A stretch of DNA of 64,000 bases from Heterohyrax brucei. Lineage: Eukaryota; Chordata; Mammalia; Hyracoidea; Procaviidae. Position numbers and translations under genes: made by a program. The stretch is taken from NCBI GenBank assembly GCA_028571685.1, contig CM053143.1, forward strand, positions 253,001 to 317,000, given 5' to 3'. The notes beneath the pieces were generated by a model. That model saw only the letters and a list, made by a program, of their open reading frames with translations. It was not told the DNA's origin and did not search any database. Of this stretch, positions 10,140 to 22,000 are shown one piece after another. The stretch's first letter is position 1; every line of letters starts with the position of its first letter.

Positions 10140-10318
10140 TATGCCTAGGATAAACTTCAGTTGGTTATCATGTAGAATCTTTTTTGTGTATTCTCCAAAA
10201 CACTTTGTTAATATTGTTGAGGCTTTTTGAATCTGTGTTCCTAAGGCATATCAGTCTATATATTTTTTTCTTATAAACTCTGTCAGATTTGGATATGAGT
10301 TTTGTGATGATCTCATCA
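10140..10318 (-). mobile_element. Ancient L1 ORF2 remnant, left part
   Basis: Antisense to L1 ORF2 (GGATAAACTTCAGTTGG ... TTTTGTTAATATTG equivalents, then the CTTTGTGATGATCTCATC segment). Its continuation is at 12930-13190; the 2.6 kb between is an inserted RTE. Too decayed to read a frame. Confidence 0.6.
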
Positions 10319-10755
10319 TCCTCACAACTGGACCAATGAGCAATATCATGATACATGGAGAAAAGACTGATGTTGTCAAGGATTTCATTTTACTTGGATC
10401 CACAGTCAATACCCATGGAAGCAGCAGTCAAGAAATCAAATGACACATTTCACTGGACAAATGTGCTGCAAAACACTTCTTTAAAGTGTTGAAAAGAAAA
10501 ACTGTCACCTTGATGACAAAGGGGCATCTGACTCAAACCGTGGTATTTTCAATTACATAATATGAGGTCCAGCAATGAAGTTCACAAACTTGCCATGGTG
10601 TGCTTACGTTGGCAGCACTGTACAAACAACTCAGTAAGATTTCATAACCTTGGTATACCAGTGTCTCACAGCCGTGTTTGTGTTGACATGTGACGGTGTC
10701 TTGCTGCCTGGCATTCATTACTGCTGTTGCATGTTTTTTGTGTACTGTCTCTAGA

Positions 10756-12215
10756 ATGCAGGAGCTTGAATTCGAGCAGTGAACAAACATTAGATTTCTT
10801 GTTAAACTTGGCAAGAGTGGAGCTGAAATCAAGGACATGTTGATCCAAGTTTATGAGGATAACACCATGAAGAAAATTGCAGTCACAAATGGAGTAAACA
10901 TTTTTTGAAGGAGAGAGAAACCATCACTGAGGAAGAGAGGTTGGGACTGCCAGTAATGAGCAGAACTGACAAAAACATTGCAAAACTTCATCAAACTGCA
11001 CCGACATCATTAGATGACTGTCAGAAGCATAGCAGATCAAATAACATTGATAGAGTAACAGTTAGGAAAATTTTAATGAAAAATCTTAGCATGAGAAATG
11101 TGTGTGCAAAAATGGCCCCCAAAGAGCTCACTGATGAACAAAAGCAAAGGAGAGTTGAAGTTTACCAAGACCTTTCAGAGAGGCAACATAATGTTTCAGG
11201 TGAACCAAAACAACCCTCAAATAAACATCGAAGTGCACCATGGAAGTAAACCAATTCTCCATGACCAGAAAGTTTTGTCAGTCCAAATCAAGAGTTAAAG
11301 CAACATTGTGATACTTTTTTTTTTTTTTTGATAGCAGAGGTATAGATCATTATGAATTTGTACTAACTAGACAAATAGTTAACCAAGTTTACCATTTGGA
11401 AGTGCTGAAGAGGCTGCATGAAAAAGTTAAATGAAAACAACCTGAGATTTTTCATCAACAACTCATGGTACTTGCATCATGACAATGCACCAGCTCACAT
11501 GGCACTGTCTGTGAGGGAGGTTTTGGCTGGTAAACAACTGTATCGTAAAACTCTCCTTACTTACCAGATCAGGCCCCCAATGACTTTTCCTTTACCCAGA
11601 TAAAGGAAATATTGAAAGGAAGACTTTTTAAATTTTTTTATTATGATTGAGTGAAAATGCAATCCCGTATAAATTTGCATGCCTGCCTCTGTGCAGTTCC
11701 CACTGCTCTCCTGGCCCAGTGACATCACGCTCTTTCTCTCTGTTCTACACATGTCATATCCTTCTGACAATCTCCTATCCCTTCCTCTCTACCCACGCCC
11801 CACCTCCAGTAAGAGTTCAGCAGGACAACATACTACAGATGCATGGAACCATAAAGTGCACACATGATATGGTCACTGTGTCACCAAGTCCAGTCCATTC
11901 CTGTCTGAAGAGTTGACCTCCAATATAATTTATGGACAGGGACAGCAACAGGGCCAGGGGCCATGCTCCCAGGGGAACCAAGAGGCCCATGGACCATCAG
12001 TTGTGGTCTTTTAGTTGAGATCACAGGGTGCACCCCTTTTCACTCCCATGTTGTCAGTGAGACAACGTTGTGAGCTCCGTCATGGCTATCACTGGTGGTG
12101 GCTGGGCACAATCTGATTCTTGAAAGGAAGACATTTCAATGACATTTGGGATACCAAGGGTAATAAGATGAGAGCTCTGATGGCCATTCCAGAAAGAGTT
12201 CCAAAATTGCTTTGA
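10756..12215 (+). pseudogene. Mariner transposase pseudogene
   Basis: DDD-type transposase that once cut and pasted the element at TA sites. Readable in order: an N-terminal helix-turn-helix region (KLGKSGAEIKDMLIQVYED), the linker REGRE/ERLG-like segment, NIDRVTVRKIL and AKMAPKELTDEQKQRR, then after a degraded catalytic middle HHDNAPAHMALSVRE near 11475-11515. The C-terminal end resumes after the L1 at 12121. There are stops close to the start, internal deletions and frameshifts, and the first catalytic segment is not clear. Not functional. Confidence 0.85.
11625..12120 (-). mobile_element. 5-prime-truncated L1 (3-prime UTR only) inside the mariner
   Basis: Antisense L1 3-prime UTR of 496 bp, starting in a T-rich stretch that is the poly(A) tail on the other strand. 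It is flanked by a perfect 12-bp TSD, TGAAAGGAAGAC, at 11613-11624 and 12121-12132, and splits the transposase frame. Short open frames in it are by chance. Confidence 0.88.
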
Positions 12216-12450
12216 AGGATGGACGAGGTGCTGGTGTGGGTGCATAGCTTCCCAAGGGGTGTACTTCAAAGGTTACCATGGTGATATTCAGCAATGAGGT
12301 ATGTAGCACTTTCTCTAAGGTGAGTTCCCAAACTTAATTGTGAGACCTCATATGGATGCAAAAGCTGGACAATGAATAAGGAAGACAGAAGAATGGGCAG
12401 TTTTGAACTGTAATGTTGGGGAAGAATATTGAATATACTATGGGCTGCCA

Positions 12451-12584
12451 GAGTACTATGGTTGCAGAAAGGTCTACAGTTCAAACCCACCAGGTACTCC
12501 CTAGAAACTCTTTGGGGAAGTTCTACTCTGTATAATTGCTATGAGTCAGAATTGACTTGATGGCACTGGATTTTGGATTTGAAC
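12451..12584 (+). repeat. AfroSINE inserted in the RTE
   Basis: Plus-strand copy with the CTACAGTTCAAACCCACCAGG B-box-like segment. It is flanked by a 9-bp TSD, GGGCTGCCA, at 12442-12450 and 12585-12593, and the surrounding RTE reads through once it is removed. Confidence 0.85.
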
Positions 12585-12929
12585 GGGCTGCCAAAAGAAC
12601 AAACAGATGTGTCTTGGAATAAGTATAAACAGAGTGTTCCTTTGAAACAAGGATGGTGAGACCATGTCTTACATACTTTAGATGTGTTGTCAGGAGGGGC
12701 AGTCCCTGGAAAAAGAAACCACACTTGGTAGAGTGGAGAGTCATTGAAAAAGAGGAAAGACCCTCAGTGAAATAGATTGATGCAGTGGCTGCAGCAACAT
12801 GCTCAAGCACAACAGTTGGTATAGTGAAGGACTGGTCAGTGTTTTATTCAGTTATATGCGGGGTTACTGTGACTCAGAACCAACTCAAGAGAACCTAACA
12901 ACAACAACAATGTTCAGAAGTATTTTCTA

Positions 12930-13190
12930 GTCTTGTGATTTATTATCATGTATATGATTGTTATTGTTTCTTAAATGTTTGATATAATACATCAGTAAAA
13001 TCACTTTGGCTTAGACATTTCTGTGAGTTTTCTTTTTTTAATCACTGTAAATTTAATTTCTACAGTAAATATTGATCTATTCATACATTCTTTTTTTTCT
13101 TGCATTGGTTTTAGTGGGTTGTGTCTCTCAGGAAATCTTTATTTCATCCAAGTTATTTAAATTTTTGCCATTAAATTGATTATAACATAC
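12930..13190 (-). mobile_element. Ancient L1 ORF2 remnant, right part
   Basis: Antisense L1 ORF2 (TCTTAAATGTTTGATATAAT ... CTCAGGAAATCTTTATTTC ... CATCCAAGTTATTTAAATT). Continuation of the fragment at 10140-10318 after the inserted RTE. Confidence 0.6.
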
Positions 13191-13194
13191 ACTT

Positions 13195-13445
13195 CTCCTG
13201 TATTTATTTTCCATTAGAAACAGAAATTTAACAGTGGCTAACAGGATCCAGGGATAAGGGCTATGGAGTTACAATATAAGTTGGTCTGAGTTTCTATTTG
13301 TGGTGATAAAAAATATTTAGAAATGGAGAGTGGTGATGACTGCACAATATGGTGAATATAATTAGTTTCACTAAATTGTACCCTTAAAATGATTAAAATA
13401 CCAAATGTTCTGTTATATGTACTTTTACCACAATAAAGTTTTTAA
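13195..13445 (+). repeat. Ancient L1MA/MB-type 3-prime end
   Basis: Contains GGTGATGACTGCACAATATGG, TGAATATAATTAGTTTCACT, AAATTGTACCCTTAAAATG and a terminal ACAATAAAG, the classic tail of old eutherian L1s. It abuts host L1 H. Confidence 0.7.
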
Positions 13446-14117
13446 AATTTGGGGGTCTAGGGATGGCAGGCCAGTAGCCTGTCCCTACTTTGAACTATGT
13501 CACAGGATCTAGGGACAGCTGAATAAGTGCCTCCATTGTGACCCAGGAGGAGGGGCTTGCACACCTGACAGCCTGACTAATTTTGGAAGTGGTCAGATAG
13601 CTTTTGTCTTTCAAAATAAGACTGCCTAGAGAAATAACTGTGGTGCAGCCTGACGGCATCTCCTCTAGCCTTTACTAACCCACATCATAGGGTCAACTGA
13701 CAGCCCCCAGTGATTCCATAAGTAGGGACACATCTTGGCCAGCCAGGAGTTGTAGCTTGCTACCCTAGAGGTTCCACTGGGCCCAGTCACTTGAGTACAT
13801 TAAGATGGCTGGTGATCACCTTCCTTCTCAGAACTGCACCTCCACTCCTGTTAAGGCAACACCAGAGAAACTAAACAGCCTCTAGATGTCCTTAAAGCAA
13901 GAAACTCTAGCCAAACATTTAAAAAAAAAAAATGCACCCATGGCTCCAGAAAATTCCTAAAAGAAAGAACAAAAGAAAATCTCAGATAAAGAAAGCTTTC
14001 TGAAACTCTTAGAGGTGGAATACAAAAGAATAGTATATAGAACCCTTTTAGACATTATACAAAATGCAACAGAACAAAATGAAAAGTTAAGCAAGCTGCT
14101 CAAATTGATGGAACACT

Positions 14118-14210
14118 GCCAAGCCAGACAAGTGCTGTTGAGTTGGATCTGACGCAGGGCGACTCTAGGAGCCAGGGTAGAACTGACCCCCAGAGTATTC
14201 ATGGAGCGCC
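14118..14210 (-). repeat. AfroSINE-related short SINE in L1 H ORF1
   Basis: Starts with CCAAGCCAGACAAGTGCTG and carries the AGGGTAGAACTGACCCC block. It is flanked by a perfect 12-bp TSD, TGATGGAACACT, at 14106-14117 and 14211-14222. The same head variant occurs at 55921-55975. Confidence 0.82.
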
Positions 14211-16661
14211 TGATGGAACACTAGCATTCTGAAATGCAGCAGATCAATAACAAAATTACAGAATTAGACAATTCAATTCAAAGCCAAAAGAGCACAACTG
14301 AACAATGGGAAATTAGACTTACTGACTTTGAAGATAAAGCTACCGACACCAGCATCTATGAGAAGAAATCAGAGAAAAGAAACAAGAGAAATGAAGAAGC
14401 ATTAAGAAACATGTGGGACTCTATCAAGAAGAATAATTTATGATTAATTGGAGTTCCTGAACAGGGAAGGATACTTGAAAACACAGAGTATTGTTGTTGA
14501 GTTGATGACAGAAAACATCCCTAAAATTATGAAAGAGCAGAACGTAGATATCCAAGATGTGTATTATAGACCTGAAATGACAGACACCAAGACATAATCA
14601 AGCTTAACAAAATGAAACATAAGCAGAAACTCTTGAAAGCAGTGAGACTCAAAGCAAAACTAACATTTGGAGGGAAGACCTGTGGGCATTTGTCTGACTT
14701 CTAGGCAGAAATGATATTGGTGAGGAGGCAATGGGATGACACACTCGAAGCCCTGAAGGAGTAAAACTTCCAACCCAGACTTATATATCATGCAAAACTG
14801 TCTTTCAAAAAATATGAAAAGCCTTGGGTTGTAAAAGAAATTAAAGACACATTACAGAAATTTATGGATTCAAATGAGAATGAAAACACATCCTACCAGA
14901 ATTTATGGGATACAGCAAAAGCAGTGCTTAGAGGTCAGTTGATCTCTATAAATGCACAATTCTGGAAAGAAGAAAGAGCACAAATTACAGAATTAACCTC
15001 ATAGCTTGAACAAGTAGAAAGAGAGCAACAAAGAAACCACTCAGGCACCACAAGAAAACAGATCATAAAGATTAGAGCAGAACTAAATGAATTAGAGAAT
15101 AGAAAAACAATTGAAAAATTTAACAAAACCAAAAGCTGGTTCTTTGAAAAGATCAACAACATTGATAAACCATTGGCTACACTTACAAAAGAAAAACAAC
15201 AGAATATACAAATAATCTGATTAAGAAATGAGTTGGGAGATGTTACAACAGACCCAAATGAAATAAAATATATCATAACAGAATACTATGAAAAGTTATA
15301 CTCTGACAGGTTTGAAAACCTGGGAGAAATGGACAAATTTCTAGATTCACCAAGACTATCACAAGGAGAAATAGGTCAACTTAATAAATCTATCACAAAG
15401 GAAGAGATTGAGGAAGTCACCAAAAATTTTCCAACCAAAAAATGTCCTGGCCCAGATGGCTTCACCAGAGAAGTCTACCAAACTTTTAGAGAAGAATTAA
15501 CTCCAATACTAATGAGGCTATTTCACACCATAGAAAGAGATGAAATACTTCCAAATTCATTCTATGAAGCCAGCATAACCCTGACACCAAAAACCAGGGA
15601 AAGATCCCAGAAAAAAAGAAAATTACAGACCAATATCACTCATGAATCTAGATGCAGAAATCTTCAACAAAATTCTAGCCCATAGAATTCAACAGCATAT
15701 AAAAACAATCATTCATCATGATGAAGTTGATTTCCTTCCAGAGATGCAAGACTGGTTCAACATCAGAAAAACAATTAATGTAATCAACCATATTAACAAC
15801 ACAAAGATAAAAATCACCTGATTTTGTCAATTGATGCAGAAAAGGCATTTGACAAAGTTCAACATCCATTCATGCTTAAAACTCTCATAAAAGTAAGAAT
15901 AAAGGGGAAATTTCTCAATATAATCAGTAGCATCTATGGAAAGCCAACTGCTTTCATCATCCTGAATAGTGAAAGACTGAAAGAATTCCCTTTGAGAACG
16001 GGAACTAGACAAGGATGCCCACTCTCACCACTTCTATTCAACATTGTGCTAGAAGTTCTAGCCAGAGCAATTAGACAAGACAAAGAAAGAAGAGGCAACA
16101 GTATTGGCACTGAAGAAGTAAAGATTTCCCTCTTTGCAGATAATATGATTGTTTATACAAAGAATCCAAAGAAATCCAAAAGTAAACTATTAAAGCTAAT
16201 AGAAGAATTCAGCAAAGCATCGGGATACAAGATAAACATAACTAAATCAATAGGATGCCTTTATACCAACAATGAAATTATTAATGAAGAAATCACCAAA
16301 TCAATTTCATTTCCTATAGCCCTCAAGAAGATAAAACACCTAGGAATAAATCTAACTAGAGAAATAAGAGATCTTTACAGAGAAAACTACAAGACCTTGC
16401 TACAAGAAACTAGGAGAGACTTACATAAGTGGAGTAATCTGCCCTGCTCATGGATAGGAAGACTCAATATTGTGAAAATGTCCATTTTGCCCAAAGCACT
16501 CTACGTATATAATGCAATCCCAATACAATTTCCAGTGACATTTTTTTCACGAGATGCAGAAACAAATTATCAGCTTTATTTGGAAAGGGAAGAAACTCCG
16601 AATAAGTAAAACAACACTGAAAAAGAAGAACATCCTGGGAGGCCTCTCACTACCTGACTTT

Positions 16662-16677
16662 AAAACCTATTACACTG
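16662..16677 (+). repeat. 16-bp target-site duplication, left copy
   Basis: AAAACCTATTACACTG directly before FL L1. An identical copy is at 23903-23918 directly after its poly(A) tail. A perfect 16/16 match indicates retrotransposition by target-primed reverse transcription and a fairly recent insertion. Confidence 0.93.
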
Positions 16678-17677
16678 GGGGGCGGAGTCAAGATGGTGGA
16701 CTAAGGACACGTCTCTTTCTATCCCTCTGGAAACCAAGACCTGAATTGACAATCAAACGGAGCATTCTGAGCACCTAATCAGCCTCAGGACACGGCACAG
16801 AGCTGTTAATTGGGACTTTATATTATTCAGCGAAAAGTCTCCTCTCTTTCGCTAACTCCCGCTCCTGGCTAGCCCTGGCTCTCACGGACAGAAGGTAAAC
16901 GCACCATTTTGACCTTTTTTCCCTCGGTCTCAGCTGACGGGCAGAGCTGGGCCTTGCCTGGCGGCTGCACTCACACACGCTACTGGGGGGATAGGCAGGC
17001 GAAATTCCCATGTTCTGAGAGCCAGGCTCGGGACTCTGTTAATCTACACACTTTGAGCCTTTCGTTTTGTAGCTGCCTCGGTGGGGTTTCTGCGGAACTC
17101 CGTGGTCAGGGTGCGGGACGCCATGTTGGTACCGAGATTTTAGCGGGACCTCGTTCTTAGCCTGGGAGCCAGCGCCTGCAAACGGGACAGTGCTTCTCCG
17201 TCAGAAAAGTAGTGATTTTGCATAGTGCTGCCTACATTTGGGGCCCTGCAACAGAAGCAGAGGAATCGCTGCCTCTGGGCATCTTTAGCCCCCCTGTCTG
17301 CTGCCTGTGTGGAGGACGCCATCTTGGGTACGGTGGCTGCAGCTGGACCTAATTCTTAGCTTGGGAGCCAGACCCTGCCCACAAGAGAGCGCTTTTCTAT
17401 CACAAAACCAGTACTTGATGCAGTGTTGGATAAGGCTAGGCCCTGTCAGCAGAGGCCACCAGGGCAGTAGCAGTGCTGTATTCTGAACTAGTTTGTTATC
17501 ATCTGGGGTTGGATACAGTGGCGCTTACTTTGTCAGATGGGAAGAGGGACCTCTACACCTGAAAACCTAACTGACTTGTGAACTGGTCAGATACCTTTTG
17601 CTTTACATTTGAAGACAGCCTAGAGAAACATTTGCAATCCATCCTCACAGTACCTCTTCCAGCCTCTATATACTCAC
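16678..17677 (+). promoter_or_regulatory. FL L1 5-prime UTR / internal promoter
   Basis: One kilobase, richer in G+C and CpG than its surroundings. A YY1-type CAAGATGG lies at 16689-16696, 11 nt from the element start, the position where human L1 has its YY1 site. Inverse YY1-like cores GCCATGTTGG and GCCATCTTGG lie at 17120-17129 and 17319-17328, exactly 199 nt apart, inside two diverged direct repeats (about 17095-17295 and 17296-17490). This resembles the monomer-based promoter layout of some rodent L1s. Activity is inferred and not shown. Confidence 0.75.
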
Positions 17678-18637
17678 ATGGGACCCAAAAAGCAACAGAC
17701 AATTGTGGCATACAAGCAATCACTCATGGCTTCAGAAGGCTCCCAAACAAAGCAACCAAGGAGTTTTCCAGATGAAGAAACTTTTATGAAAGCATCAGGA
17801 AGTGAATACAAATTGATTATATACAGGGCCCTTCTAGACCTTATACAAAATGCAGCAGAACAAAATGAAAAATTAAGCAAGTTGTTTGATCTGATGGAAC
17901 ACCAGTACTCTGAAATCCAACAGATCAAGAAGAAAATCAAAGACATAGAAGCTTCCATGCAAACCCAAGAAAACAGAATGGAACAAATGGAAAAAAGAAT
18001 TTCTGACTTGGAAGACAGAGCTACTGATGCCAGTGTCTATGAGCAGAAATCAGAAAAAAGAAACAAGAAAAATGAAGAAACATTAAGAAGCATGTGGGAC
18101 TCTATTAAGAGGAACAACCTTCGATTAATTGGAGTCCCTGAACAGGGTGAGATGTCTGAGAACACAGAGAGTATTGTTGGTGAGCTGCTGAAAGAAAACT
18201 TCCCAGAAATCATGAAGGAAGAGAATATAGACATCTCAGATGCATATCGTACGCCACTCAATATAGATCTCAAAAGAAAGACTCCAAGACATATTATAAT
18301 CAAGCTTAACAAAATGAAACATAAGCAGCAACTCTTAAAGGCAGCAAGACTCAAGGCAAAGCTAACATTCAGAGGGAAACCCTGTAGGCTCTTGTCAGAT
18401 TTCTCAGCAGAAACCATGCTGGCACGGAGACAGTGGCACAACACATTCAAAGTCTTGAAGGAGAAGAACTTCCAACCAAGAATTATATATCCTGCAAAAC
18501 TGTCTTTCAAACATGAAAATGAAATTAAAACATTTCCAGAAAAACAGAAACTCAGAGACTTTGTAAAAACCAAACCCAAACTACAAGAAATACTGAAAGA
18601 AGTTCTTGGCTTTGGCTTAGAAGAACAAAACCACTAA
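17678..18637 (+). CDS. L1 ORF1 protein, 319 aa, intact
   Basis: RNA-binding nucleic-acid chaperone that packages L1 RNA into a ribonucleoprotein in the cytoplasm. The start ATG at 17678 follows the 5-prime UTR directly. Order: a short basic N terminus (1-40), a coiled coil with heptads (about 43-140, including KKIKDIEASM and KRISDLEDRA), an RRM-like domain (about 145-210, NNLRLIGVPE, PRHIIIKLNK), and a C-terminal domain (about 215-310, with AETMLARRQW and KEKNFQPRIIYPAKLSF). A little shorter than human ORF1p (338 aa) but complete by family layout. No stops or frameshifts, unlike the older copy at 13886. As part of a single young L1 it is a transposon gene and not a host gene. Confidence 0.93.
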   Translation: MGPKKQQTIVAYKQSLMASEGSQTKQPRSFPDEETFMKASGSEYKLIIYRALLDLIQNAAEQNEKLSKLFDLMEHQYSEIQQIKKKIKDIEASMQTQENRMEQMEKRISDLEDRATDASVYEQKSEKRNKKNEETLRSMWDSIKRNNLRLIGVPEQGEMSENTESIVGELLKENFPEIMKEENIDISDAYRTPLNIDLKRKTPRHIIIKLNKMKHKQQLLKAARLKAKLTFRGKPCRLLSDFSAETMLARRQWHNTFKVLKEKNFQPRIIYPAKLSFKHENEIKTFPEKQKLRDFVKTKPKLQEILKEVLGFGLEEQNH

Positions 18638-19053
18638 CTTTATATTTTAGAACGACACACTACTCAATACTCATTTAGGGAAGGCTCCAAAGTAAATCAC
18701 AGCTTTGATTTGGAAAGAAGCAATCCAGTGATCATCATGAAAACTATGGTGTCATCATAATAAAAGAGGGATGTACTACAGTCCTTATAGTCCTTCCAGA
18801 TGGAGAGGAAGATGACAAGACTGGTAGTAATTAAAATTGGGTTTATATATAGTTTATTAAGGGGGTTCATAGGGGCAGCTGTAAAGCACAACAAAGATGT
18901 ATCATACCATTTCAAGAAATCTAACACACGAGTCTCAACAACTATAAAACCAGCTCTGAAAAAGGTGAAAAGTCAACTCACAAAAAAGAGTGTCTCAGAA
19001 CAGACTAATAAGACCAACAGAGAAAACATCAACATAAAAATAAACATATCACA
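18638..19053 (+). other. FL L1 inter-ORF spacer
   Basis: 416 bp between ORF1 and ORF2, longer than the human L1 spacer (63 bp). It contains no convincing frame of its own. The same spacer is found in L1 H at about 25482-25914. Confidence 0.75.
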
Positions 19054-22000
19054 ATGGCAGCAGTGAACACATACCTATCAATAATTACATTGAATGTGAA
19101 TGGACTGAATGCTCCAGTAAAGAGACACCGAGTGTCATCTTGGATCAAAAGACACGACCCATCCATATGTTGTCTACAAAAACTCACTTGAGACCTAAAG
19201 ACAGGAACAAACTGAAAATTAAAGGTTGGAAGAATATATATCAAGCTAACAATGAACAAAGAAGAGCAGGGGTGGCAATTCTAATCTCAGACAAAATCAA
19301 CTTTAATGTCAAATCCACCATTGTGGACAAAGATGGACACTATTTACTGCTGAAAAGTTCAGTACACAAGCAAAACTTAACTATATTAAACATTTATGCA
19401 CCTAATGTCAGAGTACCTAAATATGTTGAAGAAACACTGACTATGCTCAAAAGAGAGCTAGATGACTCCACAATAATAGTGGGAGACTTTAACACTCCAC
19501 TCTCATTACTAGACAGATCATCTAGAAAAAAGCTCAGTAAAGATACAGAAGACCTCATTGACACAATTAACCAACTAAACCTCATTGATATATACAGAAC
19601 TTTCCACCCATCAGCAGACAACTACACCTTCTTCTCCAGTGCACATGGAACATTCTCCAGAATTGACCACGTGATAGGCCATAATGCAATGCTCAACAAA
19701 ATCCATACCATTGAATTATTGCAAAGCATCTTCTCAGATCATAAAGCCATCAAAGTTGAAATCAATAGCAGAAAAAACAGAGATAGAAAGTGGAACTCTT
19801 GGAAACTGAACAACATCTTGCTCAAAAAAACATGGGTTATAGAGGAAATCAGGGATCAATTAAAGAAATTCATGGATTCCAATGAGAACGAAAATACTTC
19901 CTACCAGAACCTATGGGATACAGCCAAAGCAGTGCTCAGAGGTCTGTTTATCTCCATAAATGCACACATCGGGAAGGAAGAAAGAAACCAAATCAAGGAA
20001 CTAACTCTAAAGCTTGAACAAGTAGAAAGAGAACAACAGAGGAACCCCTCGGGCACCGGAAGAAAGGAGATCATAAAGATTAGAGCAGAGCTAAATGAAT
20101 TAGAGAATAGCAAAACAATTGAAAAAATTGAAAAGACCAAAAGCTGGTTTTTTGAAAAGATCAACAAAATTGACAAACCACTGGCTAAACTTACTAAAGA
20201 AAAGCAGGAAAGGAAACAAATAACCCAAATTAGAAATGAGAAGGGAGTTGTCACCACAGATGCAACCATCAAAACCATCATAACAGAATACTATGAAAGA
20301 CTGTACTCTAACAAATTTGAAAACCTAGGGGAAATGGACCAATTCCTTGACTCATACCACCTACCCAAATTATCACAACGTGAAGCAGAACAACTTAATA
20401 AACCCATCACAAAGGAAGAGATTGAAAAGGTCATCAAAACACTGCCAACCCAAAAAAGTCCGGGCCCAGATGGCTTCACGGCAGAATTCTACCAAGCATT
20501 TAGAGAAGAGTTATCCCCACTACTATTGAAACTATTTCACAGTATAGAAAGGGATGAAGTACTCCCAAACTCATTCTATGAAGCCAGCATAATCCTGATA
20601 CCTAAGCCTGGGAAAGATCCAACAAAGACAGAGAACTACAGACCGATATCACTCATGAACTTAGATGCAAAAATCTTCAACAAAATTCTTGCCAACAGAA
20701 TACAATAACATATCAAGAAAATAATACATCATGACCAAGTGGGATTCATACCAGGGATGCAAGGCTGGTTCAACATCAGGAAAACAATTGATATGATTAA
20801 CCACATAAATAACACAAAAGACAAAGATCACCTGATTTTGTCCATTGATGCTGAAAAGGCATTTGATAAAGTCCAACACCCATTCATGCTAAAAACTCTT
20901 AGCAAAATGGGCATAGACGGCAAATTCCTCAACACAATAAGGGCCATTTATACAAAGCCCATTGCCCACATCATCCTGAATGGAGAGAGACTGAAAGACT
21001 TTCCCCTGAGATCAGGAAGTAGACAAGGATGCCCACTCTTATCTCTCCCATTCAACATTGTGCTAGAAGTTCCAGCCAGAGCAATTAGACAAGACGAAGA
21101 AATAAAGGGCATCTGCATCGGCAAAGAGGAAGTTAAAATCTCCCTGTTTGCAGATGATATGATTGTATATGCAGAGAACCCCAAGGAATCTATAAATAAG
21201 TTACTCAAACTGATAGAAGAGTTCAGCAAAGTCTCAGGATACAAGATAAACATAAGTAAATCAGTAGGATTCCTTTATACCAACAGCGAGACTGTTAAGG
21301 AGGAAATTATCAAACCTATACCATTTGTGATAGCCCCTAAGAAGATAAAGTACCTAGGAATTAATCTAACCAGAGAAACAACAGACCTTTACAAAGAGAA
21401 CTACAAGCCCTTACTACAAGAAACTAAGAGAGACTTAGACAAATGGAAAAACCTACCCTGCTCATGGATAGGAAGACTTAACATTGTGAAAATGTCTATT
21501 TTTCCCAAAGCAATTTATTTATATAATGCAATCCCAATACAAGTTCCAGCATCATTTTTTGATGAGATGGAGAAACAAATCACCAATTTTGTTTGGAAAG
21601 AGAAGAAGCCCCGGATAAGTAAGGTACTACTAAAGAAGAAGAACACATTGGGAGGCCTCTCATTACCTGACCTTAGAACATACTACACTGCCACAGTGGT
21701 TAAGACAGCCTGGTACTGGTATAAGAACAGACAGACTGATCAATGGAACAGAATTGAGACCCCAGAGATGACACCATCTGCCTATGAACAGTTGATATTC
21801 GACAAAGGCCCTAAGACATTAAACTGGGGTAAAAACAGTCTTCAACAAATGGTGCTGGCAAAATTGGTTATCCATCTGCAATAAACTAAATCAATATCCA
21901 TATCTTACACCTTATACTAAAACCAACTCTAACTGGATAAAAGACCTAAATATCAAACCTAAAACGATAAAGCTCATCCAAGAAAAGGTAGGAACAACAA

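Larger units (their letters stand above)
10563..12350 (+). mobile_element. Mariner transposon, near full span, split by an L1
   Basis: Terminal inverted repeats are visible: the left end reads TGAGGTCCAGCAATGAAGTT and the reverse complement of the right end reads TGAGGTCTCACAATTAAGTT. TA target duplications lie at 10561-10562 and 12351-12352. Without the 496-bp L1 plus one 12-bp TSD copy the element is about 1.28 kb, typical of mariners. This is the relative from which the fold-back copies at 7288 and 47443 derive. Confidence 0.85.
10319..12915 (+). mobile_element. RTE/BovB-type LINE, interrupted by mariner and AfroSINE
   Basis: The left part (10319-10562) matches the RT thumb of the RTE at 9238-10128 (GGACCAATGAGCAATATC, TTGGATCCACAGTCAATACC). 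The right part (12351-12915) resumes with ATGCAAAAGCTGGACAATG and ends in AACAACAACAACAA. A mariner sits between them at a TA site, and an AfroSINE is inside the right part. Only the 3-prime third of the LINE is present and no intact frame remains. It is inserted in an older antisense L1. Confidence 0.8.

Noticed and set aside
18037..18579. 180-codon minus-strand open frame
   Set aside because: Opposite strand of the intact L1 ORF1; a shadow frame caused by A-rich coding sequence.
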